From Yersinia rochesterensis (GTDB lineage: Bacteria; Pseudomonadota; Gammaproteobacteria; Enterobacterales; Enterobacteriaceae): 64,000 bases of DNA. Location of the stretch: positions 1,426,001 through 1,490,000 of the forward strand of contig NZ_CP032482.1 in assembly GCF_003600645.1 (NCBI RefSeq), written 5' to 3'. A model generated the notes under the pieces. It was given only the letters and a program-made list of their open reading frames with translations, ran no database searches and was not told the DNA's origin. Both the position numbers and the translations under genes were made by a program. Positions 51,376 to 61,557 of this stretch are shown here, piece by piece (positions within the stretch are counted from its first letter, which is position 1; each line of letters begins with the position of its first letter).

Positions 51376-52433
51376 AACTGGATTTCACTCAACAATTGGG
51401 TGATTTGAATCTGCAAGTTTCCACTAATTTACCGGCGCAAGGGATTACGGCTATTTTTGGTTTGTCGGGAGCCGGCAAAACCTCATTGATCAATGTGATT
51501 GGCGGTCTAACCCGCCCGCAGCAAGGCAAAGTTGTGCTCAATGGCCGGGTATTAGTGGATACAGAACAGCGGATTTATCTGCCGCCGGAAAAACGCCGTG
51601 TGGGGTATGTCTTTCAGGATGCCCGCTTATTCCCCCATTATCGCGTGATGGGCAATTTGCAATACGGCATGAGCCCGTCCATGCGCGGGCAGTTTGATAC
51701 CATTGTCGGTTTGCTGGGGATCGAGGCGTTATTAGGCCGCTTCCCACTCACCCTGTCTGGTGGCGAAAAACAGCGGGTGGCCATTGGCCGTGCATTACTG
51801 ACCGCCCCTGAGCTACTGCTGATGGATGAACCCTTGGCTTCGCTGGATTTGCCGCGTAAACGTGAGCTATTGCCGTATTTGGAGCGCTTGGCGCAAGACG
51901 TCAATACGCCGATATTGTATGTCAGCCATAGTATGGATGAGATTTTGCGTCTGGCGGATCAAGTGGTGGTGATGGATGCCGGTAAAGTTCGGGCGGTAGG
52001 TGGATTGGAGGAAGTGTGGGCCAGTAGCGCACTGCGCCCATGGCTGCAACGGGAAGAGCCGAGCAGCATATTGCGGGTGAGTGTCATTGGTCATCATGAC
52101 CGCTATGCAATGACGGCATTGGCATTAGGCGACCAGCGGTTGTGGGTCGGCAAGCTGGAGGCGCAAGAGGGCGACTCAATGCGTATCCGGATTAATGCGG
52201 CCGATGTTTCATTAGTCTTGCAGCCACCGCAAAACAGCAGTATTCGTAATATCTTGCCGGTAAAAATAGCCGAGTGTCTTGAAGTTGATGGGCAGATTGA
52301 TGTCAAACTGGCCGTTAGCGACCAATGGTTATGGGCCAGAATTACACCATGGGCGCGGGATGAGCTGGGGCTGAAGCCCGGTCAGTGGGTTTACGCACAG
52401 ATAAAAAGTGTGTCGTTTAATCGCAAAAATTAA
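51369..52433 (+). CDS. modC: Molybdate ABC transporter ATPase ModC
   Basis: ATPase of ModABC. 354 residues. Walker [10 protein letters not shown] near 33-41, signature LSGGEKQR near 132, Walker [13 protein letters not shown] near 151, H-loop YVSHSMDE near 186. A C-terminal molbindin-type regulatory domain from about residue 290 ([14 protein letters not shown]) can sense oxyanion. A terminator begins 27 bases after the stop. Confidence 0.97.
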   Translation: MLELDFTQQLGDLNLQVSTNLPAQGITAIFGLSGAGKTSLINVIGGLTRPQQGKVVLNGRVLVDTEQRIYLPPEKRRVGYVFQDARLFPHYRVMGNLQYGMSPSMRGQFDTIVGLLGIEALLGRFPLTLSGGEKQRVAIGRALLTAPELLLMDEPLASLDLPRKRELLPYLERLAQDVNTPILYVSHSMDEILRLADQVVVMDAGKVRAVGGLEEVWASSALRPWLQREEPSSILRVSVIGHHDRYAMTALALGDQRLWVGKLEAQEGDSMRIRINAADVSLVLQPPQNSSIRNILPVKIAECLEVDGQIDVKLAVSDQWLWARITPWARDELGLKPGQWVYAQIKSVSFNRKN

Positions 52434-52460
52434 GCTCAACATACTGATAATGAAAGAAAT

Positions 52461-52491
52461 AAAAAAGCGCCCATCATCAAGGCGCTTTTTT
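52461..52491. terminator. Bidirectional terminator between modC and ybhA
   Basis: AAAAAAGCGCC and GGCGCTTTTTT pair around nine bases. It serves convergent modC and ybhA. Confidence 0.92.
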
Positions 52492-52509
52492 AGTCTTTAG
52501 ACTTAATGA

Positions 52510-53331
52510 TTAAGCCAATACATGCTGGCGGATAACGGCAGCAATACCCGGCTGTTCGTTATCGGCAATAACCAAATCAGCCCGTTGTTTGATGGCATCG
52601 GCGCTATTGCCCATCGCCACACCCAAACCGGCGGTCTCAAGCATGCTTAAATCATTAAAGTTATCGCCAAAAGCCACCACATCTTTCATGCTCAAACCTT
52701 GAGATTCAACCCATTGTTGCAGGCGCATCCCTTTGCTATTACCGGCTTGCGCAATATCCACCTGGTCATGCCACGACCATTCACACGCCAGCCCCATGTC
52801 ATTTTCTACTTTGTTGGCGAATGCTTTTAATTGCTCAATATCGGCATGGGAAGTGGCAAATTTCCAGATAGCATTGGCGCTATGGGCAGCATCTAATAAG
52901 CTCTCGACATGCAGCAGTGTTGGGCGCTGGGCAACCGGCAATGACTCGGCCCAACTCAGGGAACGAACCACATGCCCGCTGGTTTGCTGATAGAGCATAG
53001 CGTCATCGACATACATCAACCCGTGGATATCACTTTGTTCCAGCAATTGTAATACCTGAACCGCCTGCTGGGGTTGTAATGGATTGGAATCCAAAACTTT
53101 TTTGGCTTTATAATCATAAATATAGGTGCCATTACAGCAAATTGCGGGGGTGTCTAGTGCTAAAGCCTGATAAAACGGGTGAATCGCCACATGATGGCGG
53201 CCAGTGACCACCACCACTTTCACACCTTCAGCCCGTGCTTGGGCCAGTGCGGATAAAGATTCTGGCAAAATGCGTTTCTTGCTGTCGAGAAGTGTTCCAT
53301 CCAGATCCAATGCAATAATACGGTATGTCAT
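52510..53331 (-). CDS. ybhA: HAD-family (Cof-type) phosphatase YbhA
   Basis: Cytoplasmic HAD phosphatase; the E. coli enzyme acts on pyridoxal phosphate and other sugar phosphates. 273 residues from MTYRIIALDLDGTLLD, which contains motif I DLDGT. Motif II VVTGRHH is near 45, and motif IV GDNFNDLSML near 215. The start at 53331 aligns with E. coli YbhA; the frame opens 22 codons upstream without support. Confidence 0.94.
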   Translation of the reverse strand: MTYRIIALDLDGTLLDSKKRILPESLSALAQARAEGVKVVVVTGRHHVAIHPFYQALALDTPAICCNGTYIYDYKAKKVLDSNPLQPQQAVQVLQLLEQSDIHGLMYVDDAMLYQQTSGHVVRSLSWAESLPVAQRPTLLHVESLLDAAHSANAIWKFATSHADIEQLKAFANKVENDMGLACEWSWHDQVDIAQAGNSKGMRLQQWVESQGLSMKDVVAFGDNFNDLSMLETAGLGVAMGNSADAIKQRADLVIADNEQPGIAAVIRQHVLA

Positions 53332-53558
53332 GGCAGTCCCGGTTTTATTAAAAAGTATATAAATAATATGTTTGGATAGTATTTTCTGATGGTACACCGG
53401 ATAGCAGGCTGATTAAACCTGGCTTGGGAGTGGGGGGCATAATCGGTTAAAAATAAGCGGGATAAGTTTTGAGCCGCGCGACGGCGGACTGTTGTATTAT
53501 CTAGGATATAAATAATATGTTAATAGCATTGCCCAACAGGTTCGACTAAGGAGTAAAG

Positions 53559-54554
53559 ATGAAGCAAGTGGTTTACGTGGCAAGCCCAGACAGTCAGCAG
53601 ATTCATGTCTGGCAATTAGATTCCTCCGGTGCACTCACTTTACTGCAAACGGTGGAAGTACCGGGCCAGGTGCAGCCGATGACAATCAACCCCAACCAGC
53701 GCCATCTGTATGTTGGAGTTCGCCCTGACTTTGGTATTGTTAGCTACAATATTGGCGACGATGGCACCTTGACCGCCGCCGGTATGGCGCCACTGCCGGG
53801 CAGCCCAACTCATATTGGTACGGATTTACAAGGCCGTTTCTTGTTCTCTGCTTCTTACAGTTTCAACTGTGTCAGTATCAGCCCCATTGATGAGCATGGT
53901 GTGGTACAGGCACCCATTCAGCAGCTTGATGACTTACCTGCGCCGCACTCGGCAAATATTGACCCGACCAATCAAATCCTGCTGGTGCCTTGTCTGAAAG
54001 AAGACAAAGTGCGTTTATTTGATTTGAGTGCTGCGGGCAAATTGACACCACACGCACAGGCGAGTGTGACAGTTACCGCTGGTGCTGGCCCGCGTCACAT
54101 GGCTTTCCACCCTAATCAGCAGGTGGCTTATTGTGTGAATGAGCTGAATAGCTCGGTTGATGTATACCAAATAAGTAATAACGGACAAGAATATAAGATT
54201 ATTCAAACACTGGATGCCATGCCGGTTGGTTTTAGTGATACCCGTTGGGCATCTGATATTCATATCACGCCAAATGGCCGTCATTTGTATATTAGTGACC
54301 GTACCGCCAGTTTGTTGGGGATTTTCAGTGTTTCTGAAGATGGGCGAGAAATTGCCTTGGTCGGGCATCATCCGACTGAAGCACAGCCGCGCGGTTTCAA
54401 TATTGACCACAGCGGCCAGTTCTTGATCTCTTCTGGTCAGAAATCTGATCATATTGCCGTGTATCGTATTGACCAGAACAGCGGCGAGCTGACCACGCTA
54501 AATCGCTATCCGGTCGGGAAAGGCCCGATGTGGGTCAGTATTTTGGCGAAATAG
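53559..54554 (+). CDS. pgl: 6-phosphogluconolactonase (beta-propeller type)
   Basis: Hydrolyses 6-phosphogluconolactone, second step of the oxidative pentose phosphate pathway. 331 residues forming a seven-bladed propeller of the YbhE type, starting [20 protein letters not shown]. The conserved [26 protein letters not shown] is near 171-196 and [15 protein letters not shown] near 275. AAGGAGT precedes the ATG. Not related to the DevB-type lactonase. Confidence 0.95.
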   Translation: MKQVVYVASPDSQQIHVWQLDSSGALTLLQTVEVPGQVQPMTINPNQRHLYVGVRPDFGIVSYNIGDDGTLTAAGMAPLPGSPTHIGTDLQGRFLFSASYSFNCVSISPIDEHGVVQAPIQQLDDLPAPHSANIDPTNQILLVPCLKEDKVRLFDLSAAGKLTPHAQASVTVTAGAGPRHMAFHPNQQVAYCVNELNSSVDVYQISNNGQEYKIIQTLDAMPVGFSDTRWASDIHITPNGRHLYISDRTASLLGIFSVSEDGREIALVGHHPTEAQPRGFNIDHSGQFLISSGQKSDHIAVYRIDQNSGELTTLNRYPVGKGPMWVSILAK

Positions 54555-54665
54555 GCTATTTTACTTGCCATTTTGAATTTGGGCAGTGCTCGTAATCCTC
54601 ACGTACTTTTTGTACGCTCCGGTTACTGTGCGCTGTCCGCATCCAAACTGACTGCGACAATGACG
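54553..54665. repeat. Dispersed intergenic repeat after pgl
   Basis: Shares its core with the repeat at 39487-39658: TACTTGCCATTTTGAATTTG, then GGGCAGTGCTC, an ACGTAC...GTACG hairpin and GCGCTGTCCGC(A/G)TCCAAACTG. Located between convergent pgl and bioA, the same kind of site as the other copy. Confidence 0.7.
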
Positions 54666-54682
54666 CCAATAAGGCCATTTTT

Positions 54683-55960
54683 CTAATTGGCACTGTCCAC
54701 CGCAGAAGCCACTGCATCAGTCAGTTGAGATAATGCCTCCGACGAAATAATATAAGGCGGCATCAGGTAAATCAGCTTGCCAAAGGGCCGGATCCACACG
54801 CCGTGTTTGACAAAGCCGCGTTGTAGGTGGGCGACGTTAACCGGTTGTTTCATTTCCACTACCCCGATGGCCCCTAATACCCGCACATCAGCCACTGTTT
54901 TATGCTCTGCTAATGGTGAAAGTGCTTGTTTCAATTGTATTTCTATGGCGGAAACTTGCTGTTGCCAGTGATTTTCAGCCAATAAATTCAAACTAGCCGA
55001 GGCCACCGCGCAAGCCAGCGGGTTTGCCATAAATGTCGGCCCATGCATAAAGCACCCGGCATCACCATTACTGATGGTTTCTGCCACTTTACGGGTGGTT
55101 AGTGTGGCCGATAAAGTCAAATATCCGCCTGTAAGCGCCTTACCCAGACAGAGAATGTCCGGCACGATTTGTGCGTGTTCACAGGCAAAAAGCTTACCGG
55201 TGCGGCCAAAACCGGTGGCGATTTCATCAGCAATTAACAAAATTTTATGCTGATCGCACAATGCTCTCACTTCGCGCAGGTAGCTGGGGTGGTAAATCCG
55301 CATCCCGCCCGCGCCTTGCACTATTGGCTCTAAAATCACCGCCGCAATCTCACCAGAGTGTTTTGCTATCATCGCAGCAAAATCCGTGATGTCTTCTGGG
55401 TTCCACTCCTCATCAAAGCGGCATTGTGGCGCGGTCGCGAACAGATTTTCAGCTAAATAACCTTGATATAAACTGTGCATGGAATTCTGCGGGTCACACA
55501 CTGACATCGCGCCGAAAGTATCGCCATGATAACCATGGCGTAGGGTCAAAATCCGCTGCCGCCGCTCCCCTTTTGCTTGCCAGTATTGCAATGCCATTTT
55601 CAGGGCAACCTCGACCGCCACCGAACCCGAATCGGCCAAAAACACACATTCCAGCGCCGATGGTGTCATGGCGACCAGTTGTTGGCAGAGTTTCACTGCT
55701 GGTGGATGGGTGATACCGCCAAACATCACATGCGACATTTTATCCAACTGTTGGTGTGCCGCCTGATTCAGTGCCGGGTGGTTGTATCCATGAATAGCTG
55801 CCCACCATGACGACATACCATCAATCAGCCGCCGACCATCAGCCAGTTGTAGCTCAACGCCCTCAGCCGCCACCACTGGATAGCAAGGGAGCGGGTCGGT
55901 CATTGAGGTGTAGGGGTGCCAAATATGGCGTTGGTCAAAAGCCAGGTCAGAAGGTGTCAT
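54683..55960 (-). CDS. bioA: Adenosylmethionine-8-amino-7-oxononanoate aminotransferase
   Basis: PLP enzyme making 7,8-diaminopelargonate with S-adenosylmethionine as amino donor. 425 residues. [10 protein letters not shown] near residue 11, [38 protein letters not shown], and LGKALTGGY with the PLP Lys near 270. Transcribed divergently from bioBFCD. Little ribosome-site sequence precedes the ATG, which falls ten bases from the BirA operator, as in E. coli. Confidence 0.98.
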   Translation of the reverse strand: MTPSDLAFDQRHIWHPYTSMTDPLPCYPVVAAEGVELQLADGRRLIDGMSSWWAAIHGYNHPALNQAAHQQLDKMSHVMFGGITHPPAVKLCQQLVAMTPSALECVFLADSGSVAVEVALKMALQYWQAKGERRQRILTLRHGYHGDTFGAMSVCDPQNSMHSLYQGYLAENLFATAPQCRFDEEWNPEDITDFAAMIAKHSGEIAAVILEPIVQGAGGMRIYHPSYLREVRALCDQHKILLIADEIATGFGRTGKLFACEHAQIVPDILCLGKALTGGYLTLSATLTTRKVAETISNGDAGCFMHGPTFMANPLACAVASASLNLLAENHWQQQVSAIEIQLKQALSPLAEHKTVADVRVLGAIGVVEMKQPVNVAHLQRGFVKHGVWIRPFGKLIYLMPPYIISSEALSQLTDAVASAVDSAN

Positions 55961-55969
55961 GAGGATTTG

Positions 55970-56003
55970 TTGTAAACCAAATTGATGTAAGAATGGTTGA
56001 CAG
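55970..56003. promoter_or_regulatory. BirA (biotin) operator between bioA and bioB
   Basis: TTGTAAACC (55970-55978) and GGTTGACAG (55995-56003) are separated by 16 bases, the BirA operator pattern. Biotinyl-AMP-bound BirA would repress both divergent promoters. The right half has one base (G) off the perfect GGTTTACAA core. Confidence 0.9.
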
Positions 56004-56059
56004 TATATCGAGTTTATTTACACTGACGACACTTTTTTCTCTTCCTTAGAGAGGCCGTA

Positions 56060-57127
56060 ATGGCAAATTATATTCGCTGGACAGTCGGGCAAGCCCAAGC
56101 CCTGTTTGAAAAACCTTTGTTGGATTTATTGTTTGAAGCACAGCTTGTTCATCGTCAGCATTTTGATCCGCGCCAGGTTCAGGTCAGTACCTTGTTGTCG
56201 ATTAAAACCGGTGCTTGCCCGGAAGATTGCAAATATTGCCCACAAAGTTCGCGCTACAAAACCGGGCTGGAAAGTGAGCGATTAATGCAGGTCGAGCAAG
56301 TGCTGGAGTCAGCGAAAAAAGCCAAAGCGGCGGGTTCAACGCGTTTCTGTATGGGGGCGGCCTGGAAAAACCCACATGAACGCGATATGCCTTATCTGGA
56401 AAAAATGGTCGAAGGTGTCAAGGCGATGGGCATGGAAACCTGCATGACACTTGGCACCTTGGACAAGCAGCAAGCCCACCGTTTGGCCGATGCCGGGTTG
56501 GATTATTACAATCACAATCTGGATACCTCCCCGGAGTTCTATGGCAGTGTCATTACCACCCGCAGTTATCAGGAGCGGCTCGATACCCTAAGCGAAGTGC
56601 GTGATGCGGGCATTAAAGTCTGCTCCGGTGGGATTGTCGGGCTGGGGGAGACGGTTCGTGACCGCGCCGGGCTATTAGTGCAACTGGCGAATTTGCCGAA
56701 ACCACCGGAAAGTGTGCCGATCAACATGCTGGTCAAAGTGAAAGGCACCCCAATGGAAAATAACGAAGATGTGGATGCTTTCGAATTCATTCGCACTATC
56801 GCGATTGCCCGCATCATGATGCCCACCTCCTATGTGCGGCTCTCTGCTGGCCGCGAGCAGATGAATGAACAGACCCAGGCCATGTGCTTTATGGCGGGGG
56901 CCAATTCCATTTTCTACGGCTGCAAATTACTCACCACACCGAACCCGGAAGAAGATAAAGATTTACAACTGTTCCGCAAATTGGGGCTGAATCCACAACA
57001 CACGGCAACCGATCACGGCGATCGTGAACAGCAGCAAGTCTTGGCCGAGCAATTGTTATCAGATAAATCATTGCACGGCGACTCATCGCCCGAAGACTCA
57101 GTTCAATTTTATAACGCGGCTGTCTGA
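56060..57127 (+). CDS. bioB: Biotin synthase
   Basis: Radical SAM enzyme inserting sulfur into dethiobiotin. 355 residues. The [4Fe-4S] motif [12 protein letters not shown] is near residues 53-64; the [2Fe-2S] ligands include Cys in RFCMGAAW and METCMTLG, and in [23 protein letters not shown] and [20 protein letters not shown] are conserved. The gene overlaps bioF at its last base. Confidence 0.98.
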   Translation: MANYIRWTVGQAQALFEKPLLDLLFEAQLVHRQHFDPRQVQVSTLLSIKTGACPEDCKYCPQSSRYKTGLESERLMQVEQVLESAKKAKAAGSTRFCMGAAWKNPHERDMPYLEKMVEGVKAMGMETCMTLGTLDKQQAHRLADAGLDYYNHNLDTSPEFYGSVITTRSYQERLDTLSEVRDAGIKVCSGGIVGLGETVRDRAGLLVQLANLPKPPESVPINMLVKVKGTPMENNEDVDAFEFIRTIAIARIMMPTSYVRLSAGREQMNEQTQAMCFMAGANSIFYGCKLLTTPNPEEDKDLQLFRKLGLNPQHTATDHGDREQQQVLAEQLLSDKSLHGDSSPEDSVQFYNAAV

Positions 57128-58278
57128 TGAGCTGGCAGGACAAAATAGAGCAGGGTTTGCAGCAACGGCGCGATGCAGCCGCTTATCGCAGTCGCCAAAT
57201 GAATGACGGCGCTAATGGGCGCTGGTTGCAGACCGGCGCACGGCAATATCTTAACTTTTCCAGTAATGATTATTTGGGATTGAGTCAGGATGCCGCGGTG
57301 ATTGCGGCCTGGCAGCAAGGGGCGCAGCGCTATGGCGTGGGTAGCGGTGGCTCCGGCCATGTGACGGGCTACAGCTTGCCTCATGCCCAATTGGAACAGC
57401 AATTGGCTGACTGGCTGGGTTACCCGCGCGCGTTGTTATTTATCTCCGGTTATGCGGCTAATCAGGCGGTATTGGCGGCGATAACTGCCGCCGATGACCG
57501 AATTTTGGCGGATAAACTCAGTCACGCCTCTTTGCTGGAGGCCGCTGCACACTCGCCAGCTCAACTGCGGCGTTTTGCTCATAATCACCCCGATTCCCTG
57601 CAAAAACTGCTCAATAAGCCGTGTTCAGGGCAAACTTTGGTGGTGACGGAAGGCGTTTTTAGCATGGATGGCGACAGCGCGCCATTGGCGGCTATACACC
57701 AACACACTGCGGCGGCAGGGGGCTGGTTATTAGTGGATGATGCCCACGGTATCGGCGTGCGGGGTGACGCGGGGCGGGGCAGTTGCCAGTTACAAGGGGT
57801 GAAACCCGAGCTATTGGTGGTCACTTTTGGCAAGGCGTTTGGGTTAAGCGGCGCGGCAGTATTGTGTCAGGAACCTGTCGCCGAATATTTGCTGCAATAT
57901 GCGCGTCACCTGATTTACAGCACCGCAATGCCGCCAGCACAGGCCTGTGCGTTACAAGCCGCATTACTGCGTATTCAGCAAGGTGATGATTTGCGGCAAC
58001 AGCTTCAGCTGCGTATTGCGCAATTTCGCCACGGTGCGGCAAATTTACCGCTGCCATTAGGGGCATCTGAAACTGCCATCCAGCCGCTCTTGGTGGGCGA
58101 TAATCAGCAGACCCTGGCATTGGCGGAACAGCTACGCGCAGCGGGGTTGTGGGTCACGGCTATTCGCCCGCCGACAGTTCCCCCTGGTGGTGCCCGATTG
58201 CGCATTACCCTGAGTGCGGCTCATCAAAGTGAAGATATCGACCAGCTGCTGGAGGTGCTATATGGCGTTTGCCACTGA
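57127..58278 (+). CDS. bioF: 8-amino-7-oxononanoate synthase
   Basis: PLP enzyme condensing pimeloyl-ACP with alanine. 383 residues. [11 protein letters not shown] near 45, the [11 protein letters not shown] segment near 78, [15 protein letters not shown], and the PLP Lys in [15 protein letters not shown] near 236. Starts at the last base of bioB and overlaps bioC by 17 bases. Confidence 0.97.
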   Translation: MSWQDKIEQGLQQRRDAAAYRSRQMNDGANGRWLQTGARQYLNFSSNDYLGLSQDAAVIAAWQQGAQRYGVGSGGSGHVTGYSLPHAQLEQQLADWLGYPRALLFISGYAANQAVLAAITAADDRILADKLSHASLLEAAAHSPAQLRRFAHNHPDSLQKLLNKPCSGQTLVVTEGVFSMDGDSAPLAAIHQHTAAAGGWLLVDDAHGIGVRGDAGRGSCQLQGVKPELLVVTFGKAFGLSGAAVLCQEPVAEYLLQYARHLIYSTAMPPAQACALQAALLRIQQGDDLRQQLQLRIAQFRHGAANLPLPLGASETAIQPLLVGDNQQTLALAEQLRAAGLWVTAIRPPTVPPGGARLRITLSAAHQSEDIDQLLEVLYGVCH

Positions 58279-59089
58279 GAATGCACCGCCCGTATGGGGT
58301 AAGAAGCGGGCAGTGAATCAGCCGACAGTGAATAAATCAAAAGTGAATAAACCGGCGATTGCCGCAGCTTTTAGTCGGGCGGCTGGCAGCTACGACACCG
58401 CTGCCGATTTACAGCGGGAAACCGGCCATACCTTGCTGGCCCTCGGCGCGCAGCATCCGGGGCAAAGGGTATTGGATGCGGGCTGCGGCACCGGGCATTT
58501 TTCTCGCCTGTGGCGCGAGCGCGGTAAGCGGGTTATTGCATTGGATTTGGCGGCTGGGATGCTGGAGCACGCCCGCCAACACCAGGCCGCCGATGACTAT
58601 CTTCTCGCCGATATTGAAAATATTCCGCTAGCAGATCAATCAGTTGATATCAGTTTTAGCAACTTGGCGGTGCAGTGGTGTGCCGATTTACCGGTGGCGC
58701 TGGCTGAACTTTATCGGGTTACACGCCGTGGGGGAATCATTCTGTTTTCAACACTGGCGAGTGGCTCGCTTGATGAGTTGGGGCGGGCATGGCAACAGGT
58801 TGATGGCAAGCGGCATGTGAATGATTTCCTGCCATTTCAACATATTAGTGCGGCTTGCCAAGATTACCGACACACTCTGACACCGCAGTTATATCAGCAA
58901 CAATTTCCGAATGTCATTGCGCTTATGCGTTCGCTACAGGGCATTGGTGCCACACATGTGCATCAGGGGCGTGAGGCTGGGTTGAGTGGCCGCCAACGCC
59001 TAATGGCCTTAGAGTGCGCTTATAACAGGCAATCCAGTTATTTCCCGCTGAGTTACCATTTAGTTTATGGGGTTATTTATCGTGACTAA
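58262..59089 (+). CDS. bioC: Malonyl-ACP O-methyltransferase BioC
   Basis: SAM methyltransferase that caps malonyl-ACP to start pimelate assembly on the fatty acid machinery. 275 residues. SAM motif [19 protein letters not shown] is near residue 75-93 and [13 protein letters not shown] follows; [19 protein letters not shown] is typical. The start ATG at 58262 lies inside bioF. The N-terminus is about 20 residues longer than E. coli BioC ([11 protein letters not shown] region). Confidence 0.95.
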   Translation: MAFATENAPPVWGKKRAVNQPTVNKSKVNKPAIAAAFSRAAGSYDTAADLQRETGHTLLALGAQHPGQRVLDAGCGTGHFSRLWRERGKRVIALDLAAGMLEHARQHQAADDYLLADIENIPLADQSVDISFSNLAVQWCADLPVALAELYRVTRRGGIILFSTLASGSLDELGRAWQQVDGKRHVNDFLPFQHISAACQDYRHTLTPQLYQQQFPNVIALMRSLQGIGATHVHQGREAGLSGRQRLMALECAYNRQSSYFPLSYHLVYGVIYRD

Positions 59090-59786
59090 ACGTTGGTTTA
59101 TCACCGGCACAGATACTGATGTCGGTAAGACAGTTGCCAGCTGTGCATTATTACAAGCTGCTGCACTTGAGGGATATCGCACTGCCGGTTATAAACCGGT
59201 GGCCTCGGGCAGCCAGATGACGGCTGATGGTTTGCGTAACAGTGATGCGCTGGCATTACAGGCCAACAGCACTCAAGTATTGTCTTATGCACAGGTGAAC
59301 CCGCTGACATTGCTGGAGGCGACCTCGCCACATATTGCCAGTGTAAGTGAAGGGCAAGAGATTCATTTGTCTGTGTTATCTGAAGGGTTGCGCCAGCTTG
59401 AGCAATCCGCTGACTGGATACTGGTCGAGGGGGCGGGTGGCTGGTTTACGCCACTTTCTTCACAAGCCACTTTTGCTGATTGGGTGCAACAAGAACAATT
59501 GCCGGTGATTATGGTTGTTGGGATAAAATTGGGGTGCATTAATCATGCATTGTTGACCGCTTTGGCTATTAAGCAGGCGGGGCTGAGTCTGGTGGGCTGG
59601 GTCGCTAATGAAGTGATCCCCGCGGGGCGGCGACAAGCTGAATACATGGCAACACTGACACAGATGATCAGCGCCCCCTTATTGGGCGTGATTCCTCATT
59701 TGGATGATCTGGCTGATAATCCTGCGACGACGCGCTCTGATCTGGGTGACTATCTGGATTTAAGTTTGCTGGCTGTGGCGCGGTAA
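59082..59786 (+). CDS. bioD: Dethiobiotin synthetase (GTG start)
   Basis: ATP-dependent ureido ring closure giving dethiobiotin. 234 residues. The P-loop GTDTDVGKT is near residue 8-16, then KPVASGSQ, VEGAGGWFTPLS and VVGIKLGCINHALLT. GTG at 59082 gives [15 protein letters not shown], aligning with E. coli, and overlaps bioC by eight bases; an ATG at 59067 would add five residues. Last gene of the bio operon. Confidence 0.96.
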   Translation: MTKRWFITGTDTDVGKTVASCALLQAAALEGYRTAGYKPVASGSQMTADGLRNSDALALQANSTQVLSYAQVNPLTLLEATSPHIASVSEGQEIHLSVLSEGLRQLEQSADWILVEGAGGWFTPLSSQATFADWVQQEQLPVIMVVGIKLGCINHALLTALAIKQAGLSLVGWVANEVIPAGRRQAEYMATLTQMISAPLLGVIPHLDDLADNPATTRSDLGDYLDLSLLAVAR

Positions 59787-59817
59787 ATACGCATTTTTAG
59801 TTAGTTGGTATTGAAAA

Positions 59818-59847
59818 GGGCTAATACCGGTTATTAGCCCACTTTTT
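59818..59847. terminator. Terminator between bioD and the UrtE-like gene
   Basis: GGGCTAATA, loop CCGGT, TATTAGCCC, then ACTTTTTC. The minus-strand side is followed by TTTT as well, so it may serve both convergent genes. Confidence 0.88.
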
Positions 59848-59891
59848 CTTTTGGCACCAATATGCTGCTGACGGAGCTTGCCTGCGCCATA

Positions 59892-60602
59892 TCAACTGGC
59901 TAAATGCTCAATAATCATATTTTCATCCAACTGATCTAATGTCCCTTGTGCCACATTTCTGCCGTCCGCCATCAGACAGAATCTATCCGCAACATGTTGA
60001 ATAAACGGCAATCTATGCTCGACTAACAATACTGTCATGCCAAAGCTGCTGCTGAGTTGGTGCAATATATTACTGATTTCTTCACGTAATGGCGGCAATA
60101 CACCACTGCCCGGCTCATCAAGGATAAGCAACTCCGGCTCGGTCACCAGTGCACGAGCAATAGCCAACTGCTGCTGCTGATTGCGGCTCAGTTCGCCACC
60201 CCGCAGACTGCGTTTATCATATAGCTGGGGAAACAACTCAAAAACCCAGCCCGGAATATGGCGCGATGGATGGCGGCCAGCCAACACGGCTATCAACATA
60301 TTCTCCTCGACACTCATTTGGGAAAATATCTGTTGCCCTTGAGGAACATAGCCGATACCCAGCGCGGTGCGCTCCTCGACAGGATGCTGTAGCAAATTCT
60401 GTGGTGGTTCATGGTTAGGCTGCCAGGTCATGGTGCCACTTTTAATTGGCAGATGGCCCATGATGCAATTAATTAACGTGGTTTTCCCTACGCCGTTGCG
60501 GCCAATTAGGCAGGTACATTGGCCGCGAGGAATCTCCAGATTGATATCCCAAAGGATATGATTCTGCCCATAGTATTGATTTACAGCGGTTAAACTCAGC
60601 AT
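59892..60602 (-). CDS. UrtE-like ABC ATPase, isolated and degenerate
   Basis: 236 residues resembling UrtE, the second ATPase of urea/branched-chain amino acid ABC transporters. Walker A GRNGVGKTT is at 34-42, Q-loop YVPQGQQIFSQMSVEEN near 85-101, Walker B LLILDEP ending at 164, and the His switch is in LLVEHRL. The ABC signature, LSGGQ in the family, reads LSRNQ at 138-142, and the usual TEGIQPS after the Walker B is GSGVLPP. No urtA-D genes flank it; 59.8 kb is bio DNA and 60.6-61.5 kb is non-coding. It is probably a remnant or repurposed protein, though the frame is intact. Confidence 0.8.
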   Translation of the reverse strand: MLSLTAVNQYYGQNHILWDINLEIPRGQCTCLIGRNGVGKTTLINCIMGHLPIKSGTMTWQPNHEPPQNLLQHPVEERTALGIGYVPQGQQIFSQMSVEENMLIAVLAGRHPSRHIPGWVFELFPQLYDKRSLRGGELSRNQQQQLAIARALVTEPELLILDEPGSGVLPPLREEISNILHQLSSSFGMTVLLVEHRLPFIQHVADRFCLMADGRNVAQGTLDQLDENMIIEHLAS

Positions 60603-61136
60603 CAGTGCTTCTCCTTAGTCAGTCTCAGTTGTTCACAGGTATCCCGGTGTTCTGTAACGGCTAGTGAGGATTAACCAGCAAATCTGCATACTGGGTAGCG
60701 GCAGCACAGCATAAAAACCATCTTTTTGACGAGTGGTTGTGAGTATCTCTCTATCAAGATCAAGCAACTCTTGGGCCAAGTTGCGCTGAAGCGAGCTAAA
60801 ATATGTATGTTAATGGGCTGTAAATAGTTTTGGCGCGCGAAGATATACTCAAATAGCCCAAACCGTGGGAGGGATCGGAGGGGAGTGGCATTTTTTTGCA
60901 CTTAAGCAGTGCTATCAAGCATAACATGGTGCAAAAAATATAGTCATGCAGGTGATTGTTAAGTTTGTACACGTAGAATGCTGAAATTATAGAATTAGCA
61001 AATAGATTTATTAGCACTAATTGAAATATGCGGTGAAATAAATATGTAAAAAAAACACTAAAAAAGCCAGTTTGTCACAATTAAATCGCTAAGCTTTGCT
61101 TTTCGCCAACACGCGGCCCTTATGGGCTTGAATGAG

Positions 61137-61159
61137 TTATCCACCATTCCTGTGGATAA
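61137..61159. promoter_or_regulatory. Inverted pair of DnaA boxes
   Basis: TTATCCACC at 61137-61145 faces TGTGGATAA at 61151-61159. Reading outward, both are DnaA boxes (TTATCCACA type), one with a single mismatch, and they also form a 9-bp inverted repeat GTTATCCAC/GTGGATAAC. A DnaA-binding sequence upstream of uvrB has been described in E. coli. Confidence 0.65.
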
Positions 61160-61457
61160 CCTTGTGCATTAGCCATAGAAAACTGATGGCAAGCGAGAGC
61201 GGACGCGGCTTACGCTCATGTTGTCCGGATTCTCGGCTTTTTGGTAATTTATTTAAATTTCAATTGGTTAATTAAAATCAAGCACTCAAAAATATAACTA
61301 ATACATATGGATGAACTTTAATCAATTGACTATCAATAATGTATTTATGTGAACGGCTGGGGATAAAATACGTTTAGGGTGCAAATGTTAGCAACATGTC
61401 ACTGTAACAATGCAAAGGATATCGCATTGAGAGCTATTTCGGCATTTTGCTGCTTGA

Positions 61458-61477
61458 AGCTGGTTTTATATCCAGTA
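61458..61477. promoter_or_regulatory. LexA (SOS) box upstream of uvrB
   Basis: AGCTGGTTTTATATCCAGTA has the CTG-N10-CAG core with an AT-rich centre. It lies 81-100 bases before the uvrB start and fits the known SOS induction of uvrB. Confidence 0.88.
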
Positions 61478-61557
61478 TCATAGCAGTGGAAAAAATCTAT
61501 GGGGCTTTCATAATTAGCCTCCTGACAGTGTGTATTTCTCCGGCGGGTAGCAAATTC

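Larger units (their letters stand above)
60603..61557. promoter_or_regulatory. Long non-coding region upstream of uvrB
   Basis: 955 bases without a credible gene; weak minus-strand frames at 60671-60901 and 60796-61017 show no family features. It is AT-rich after 60950. It contains the inverted DnaA-box pair (61137-61159) and the LexA box (61458-61477). No trace of further urt genes was recognised. Confidence 0.6.

Noticed and set aside
60671..61017. Two overlapping minus-strand frames of 73-76 codons upstream of the UrtE-like gene, considered as urtD remnants
   Set aside because: No Walker or signature motif and no similarity to ABC proteins can be seen.
61447..61557. N-terminal 37-codon extension of uvrB
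   Set aside because: It would cover the LexA box and does not align with UvrB proteins.
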